In this document: piece by piece, positions 5,026 through 6,305 of the stretch
How the letters are laid out: each line of letters begins with the position of its first letter
Numbering within the stretch: the first letter of the stretch is position 1
Assembly (NCBI GenBank): GCA_934630855.1
Contig: CAKTWW010000063.1
Coordinates: 1-6,305, forward strand
DNA: 6,305 nt
Direction: 5' to 3'
Origin: an uncultured Collinsella sp.
GTDB lineage: Bacteria; Actinomycetota; Coriobacteriia; Coriobacteriales; Coriobacteriaceae
The notes under the pieces: model-generated
Databases searched by the model: none
The model's input: only the letters and a program-made list of their open reading frames with translations
What the model was told of the DNA's origin: nothing
Program-made: the position numbers and the translations under genes

Positions 5026-6305
5026 CTAGATACAGAACCCAGGGATCACGCAGGTCCGCTTGTCCGGCTTGCTTACAGGCGTGGCGTACATAAAGACGTC
5101 GCCGTCGTAGCCCACGCGGTTCATGTAGAGCGTGCCCTTCTCGTCGGACGTGTCGGGGCTTACCGTGCGCTCCCACCAGCAAGTGTCCTTGCCCTTCCAT
5201 TGACGAATCATGGTCGAGTTGGTGGAATACGGGCTCACCTTAAGCTCGCGGAACAGCTGGTACTCCTCGCCCTCGCCGTTGTAGATGTCGGCCAGGTAGT
5301 GATAGTCTTCGGCAAATGACTCGGGTGGTTGATCGCCGCAGAGCTCGACCATGGCGGGAAGCCAGAGAGTCGCGGGCAGCTCGCTCAGGCATGAAGCATC
5401 AGTCGCGGCGCCCGCGTTATTCGAGACCTTCTTGACCGCTTTGATAACCGCACGAAGCTCGTTGGGCAGTAACTTGATGCCGTCGCTGTCGAGCCATTCC
5501 CGCAGTTCACAATCTGCCCAGCCGCTGTTGAGTGGCTGCTTCGCAGCGTCGCGCTCGGCGATGCCGCCGTCAAACATAAACGTCAGCCCGGCTTTGCCCG
5601 TCCCGTCCAAAAGTTCGTCGTGGAGAATGCCCACGAGCTGCGCGCCGACCTCAAGCCCGTTGGTAAGCTTCACGCGCTTGGTGCACGGATAGGGGATGCG
5701 TCCGTCGGCGTCAAGCAGATGGTAGCGCCTGGCAATCTCGCGTGCTACGCTACGGGTCTCGGCGCTCTTAATTTTGAGTGAGATCTCCTGCAGCTGCTCC
5801 CAGGTATAGTCGCCGAGCGAGCCGCGAATGCCGTCGAGGTAATCGGGAATGCCAAAGCCGTTGGTCGCAGCTCCGATAACGCCGAGCCCCGCGGCAACTG
5901 CCACAACGCCGCCGATAATAAACCGGCGACGGGTCATGGCGTCGCGACGGGCCTGTTCCAAAAGCGCTCGAGCGCGGTCGCCGGCGACGTCGACCTTAAG
6001 GTGCGTACCGGAGTCGATGTCGATCACGGCGTCATTGCCCGCGCCCTCGCGGCCCTCGGATTCTGCAGCGGGAAGGTATGCCGAGAGCACCTCGAGCATC
6101 TGCTGCTCGGTGGGGCGATCGCCCTGTTCGACCGAGATGCCTTTCATGATGATCTGGACGAGCGTTTCGTCGCCATCGCAGCGCGGCTCGAGCGGCGCCG
6201 GTTTTGTCTTGGTCTTTATGAGGTAGAACGAGCCGGTTGCCGCGGCACCCGTCGACTCGATGTCGAACGGCTTACGACCGCTGTAGAGCTGGTACAGAAT
6301 GCTCG
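5026..6305 (-). CDS. Membrane Ser/Thr protein kinase with DUF6273-like extracellular domain (N-terminal part outside the window)
   Basis: The frame is open to the window edge, so the 5' end is missing. Counting the first full codon (6303) as 1, residues 1-78 are the end of a Hanks-type kinase C-lobe: SILYQLYSGRKPFD at the start, then ETLVQIIMKGI and GDRPTEQQMLEVL, the last being the subdomain XI region with its conserved Arg. The catalytic HRD and DFG motifs would lie upstream of the window. An acidic linker follows, then TRRR (124-127) and a membrane segment at about 128-147, placing the C-terminus outside. Residues about 195-425 resemble DUF6273: LNSGWADCELREWL, LLPNELRAVIKAVKKV and the terminal VIPGFCI, with seven cysteines. 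The ATG at 6147 lies inside the kinase domain and is not the true start. The gene converges on the FHA-ABC exporter, its likely target by analogy with PknF and Rv1747. The DUF6273 assignment is from memory of the motif pattern. Confidence 0.88.
   Translation of the reverse strand, partial: SILYQLYSGRKPFDIESTGAAATGSFYLIKTKTKPAPLEPRCDGDETLVQIIMKGISVEQGDRPTEQQMLEVLSAYLPAAESEGREGAGNDAVIDIDSGTHLKVDVAGDRARALLEQARRDAMTRRRFIIGGVVAVAAGLGVIGAATNGFGIPDYLDGIRGSLGDYTWEQLQEISLKIKSAETRSVAREIARRYHLLDADGRIPYPCTKRVKLTNGLEVGAQLVGILHDELLDGTGKAGLTFMFDGGIAERDAAKQPLNSGWADCELREWLDSDGIKLLPNELRAVIKAVKKVSNNAGAATDASCLSELPATLWLPAMVELCGDQPPESFAEDYHYLADIYNGEGEEYQLFRELKVSPYSTNSTMIRQWKGKDTCWWERTVSPDTSDEKGTLYMNRVGYDGDVFMYATPVSKPDKRTCVIPGFCI

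Overview
The window looks like chromosomal DNA from a GC-rich actinobacterium. A Coriobacteriia gut commensal of the Collinsella type is my best guess. It rests on the GC-rich coding style, the FHA-ABC exporter architecture, the DUF6273-like ectodomain and the style of the intergenic repeats. It is an inference, not a search result.

Layout. (1) Positions 1-1692, plus strand: the 3' part of a gene for a membrane protein with a cytoplasmic coiled coil, one membrane segment and an outward domain that carries an EF-hand loop and leucine-rich-like repeats. A clear intrinsic terminator follows at 1753-1785. (2) Positions 1847-2224: five tandem 57-nt units, each an inverted repeat with 15-nt arms, repeated every ~80 nt. 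(3) Positions 2225-2371: a short leader with a 12-bp palindrome and a good ribosome binding site. (4) Positions 2372-4741, plus strand: a 789-residue fusion of FHA, FHA, ABC ATPase and ABC-2 permease, the same architecture as mycobacterial Rv1747. (5) Positions 4767-4983: three more units of the same repeat in the same orientation. (6) Positions 5026-6305, minus strand: the C-terminal part of a Hanks-type Ser/Thr kinase, followed by a membrane segment and a DUF6273-like extracellular domain. Its N-terminal kinase lobe lies beyond the window edge.

How the parts may work together. In Mycobacterium tuberculosis the Ser/Thr kinase PknF (Rv1746) and the FHA-ABC exporter Rv1747 are neighbours, and the kinase phosphorylates the exporter. 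Here a membrane kinase and an FHA-ABC exporter lie tail to tail, so a phosphorylation-controlled export module is a reasonable inference. The mature kinase would sense something outside through its DUF6273-like domain and signal to the exporter through phospho-threonine and FHA2, the FHA domain with intact binding residues.

The least explained part of the window is the repeat system. Eight units in two arrays bracket the exporter gene. Their 9-nt arm core is almost invariant, the rest of the arm drifts, and the central halves are shuffled between units. This fits a recombining family of protein-binding or hairpin-forming elements whose role I cannot name.
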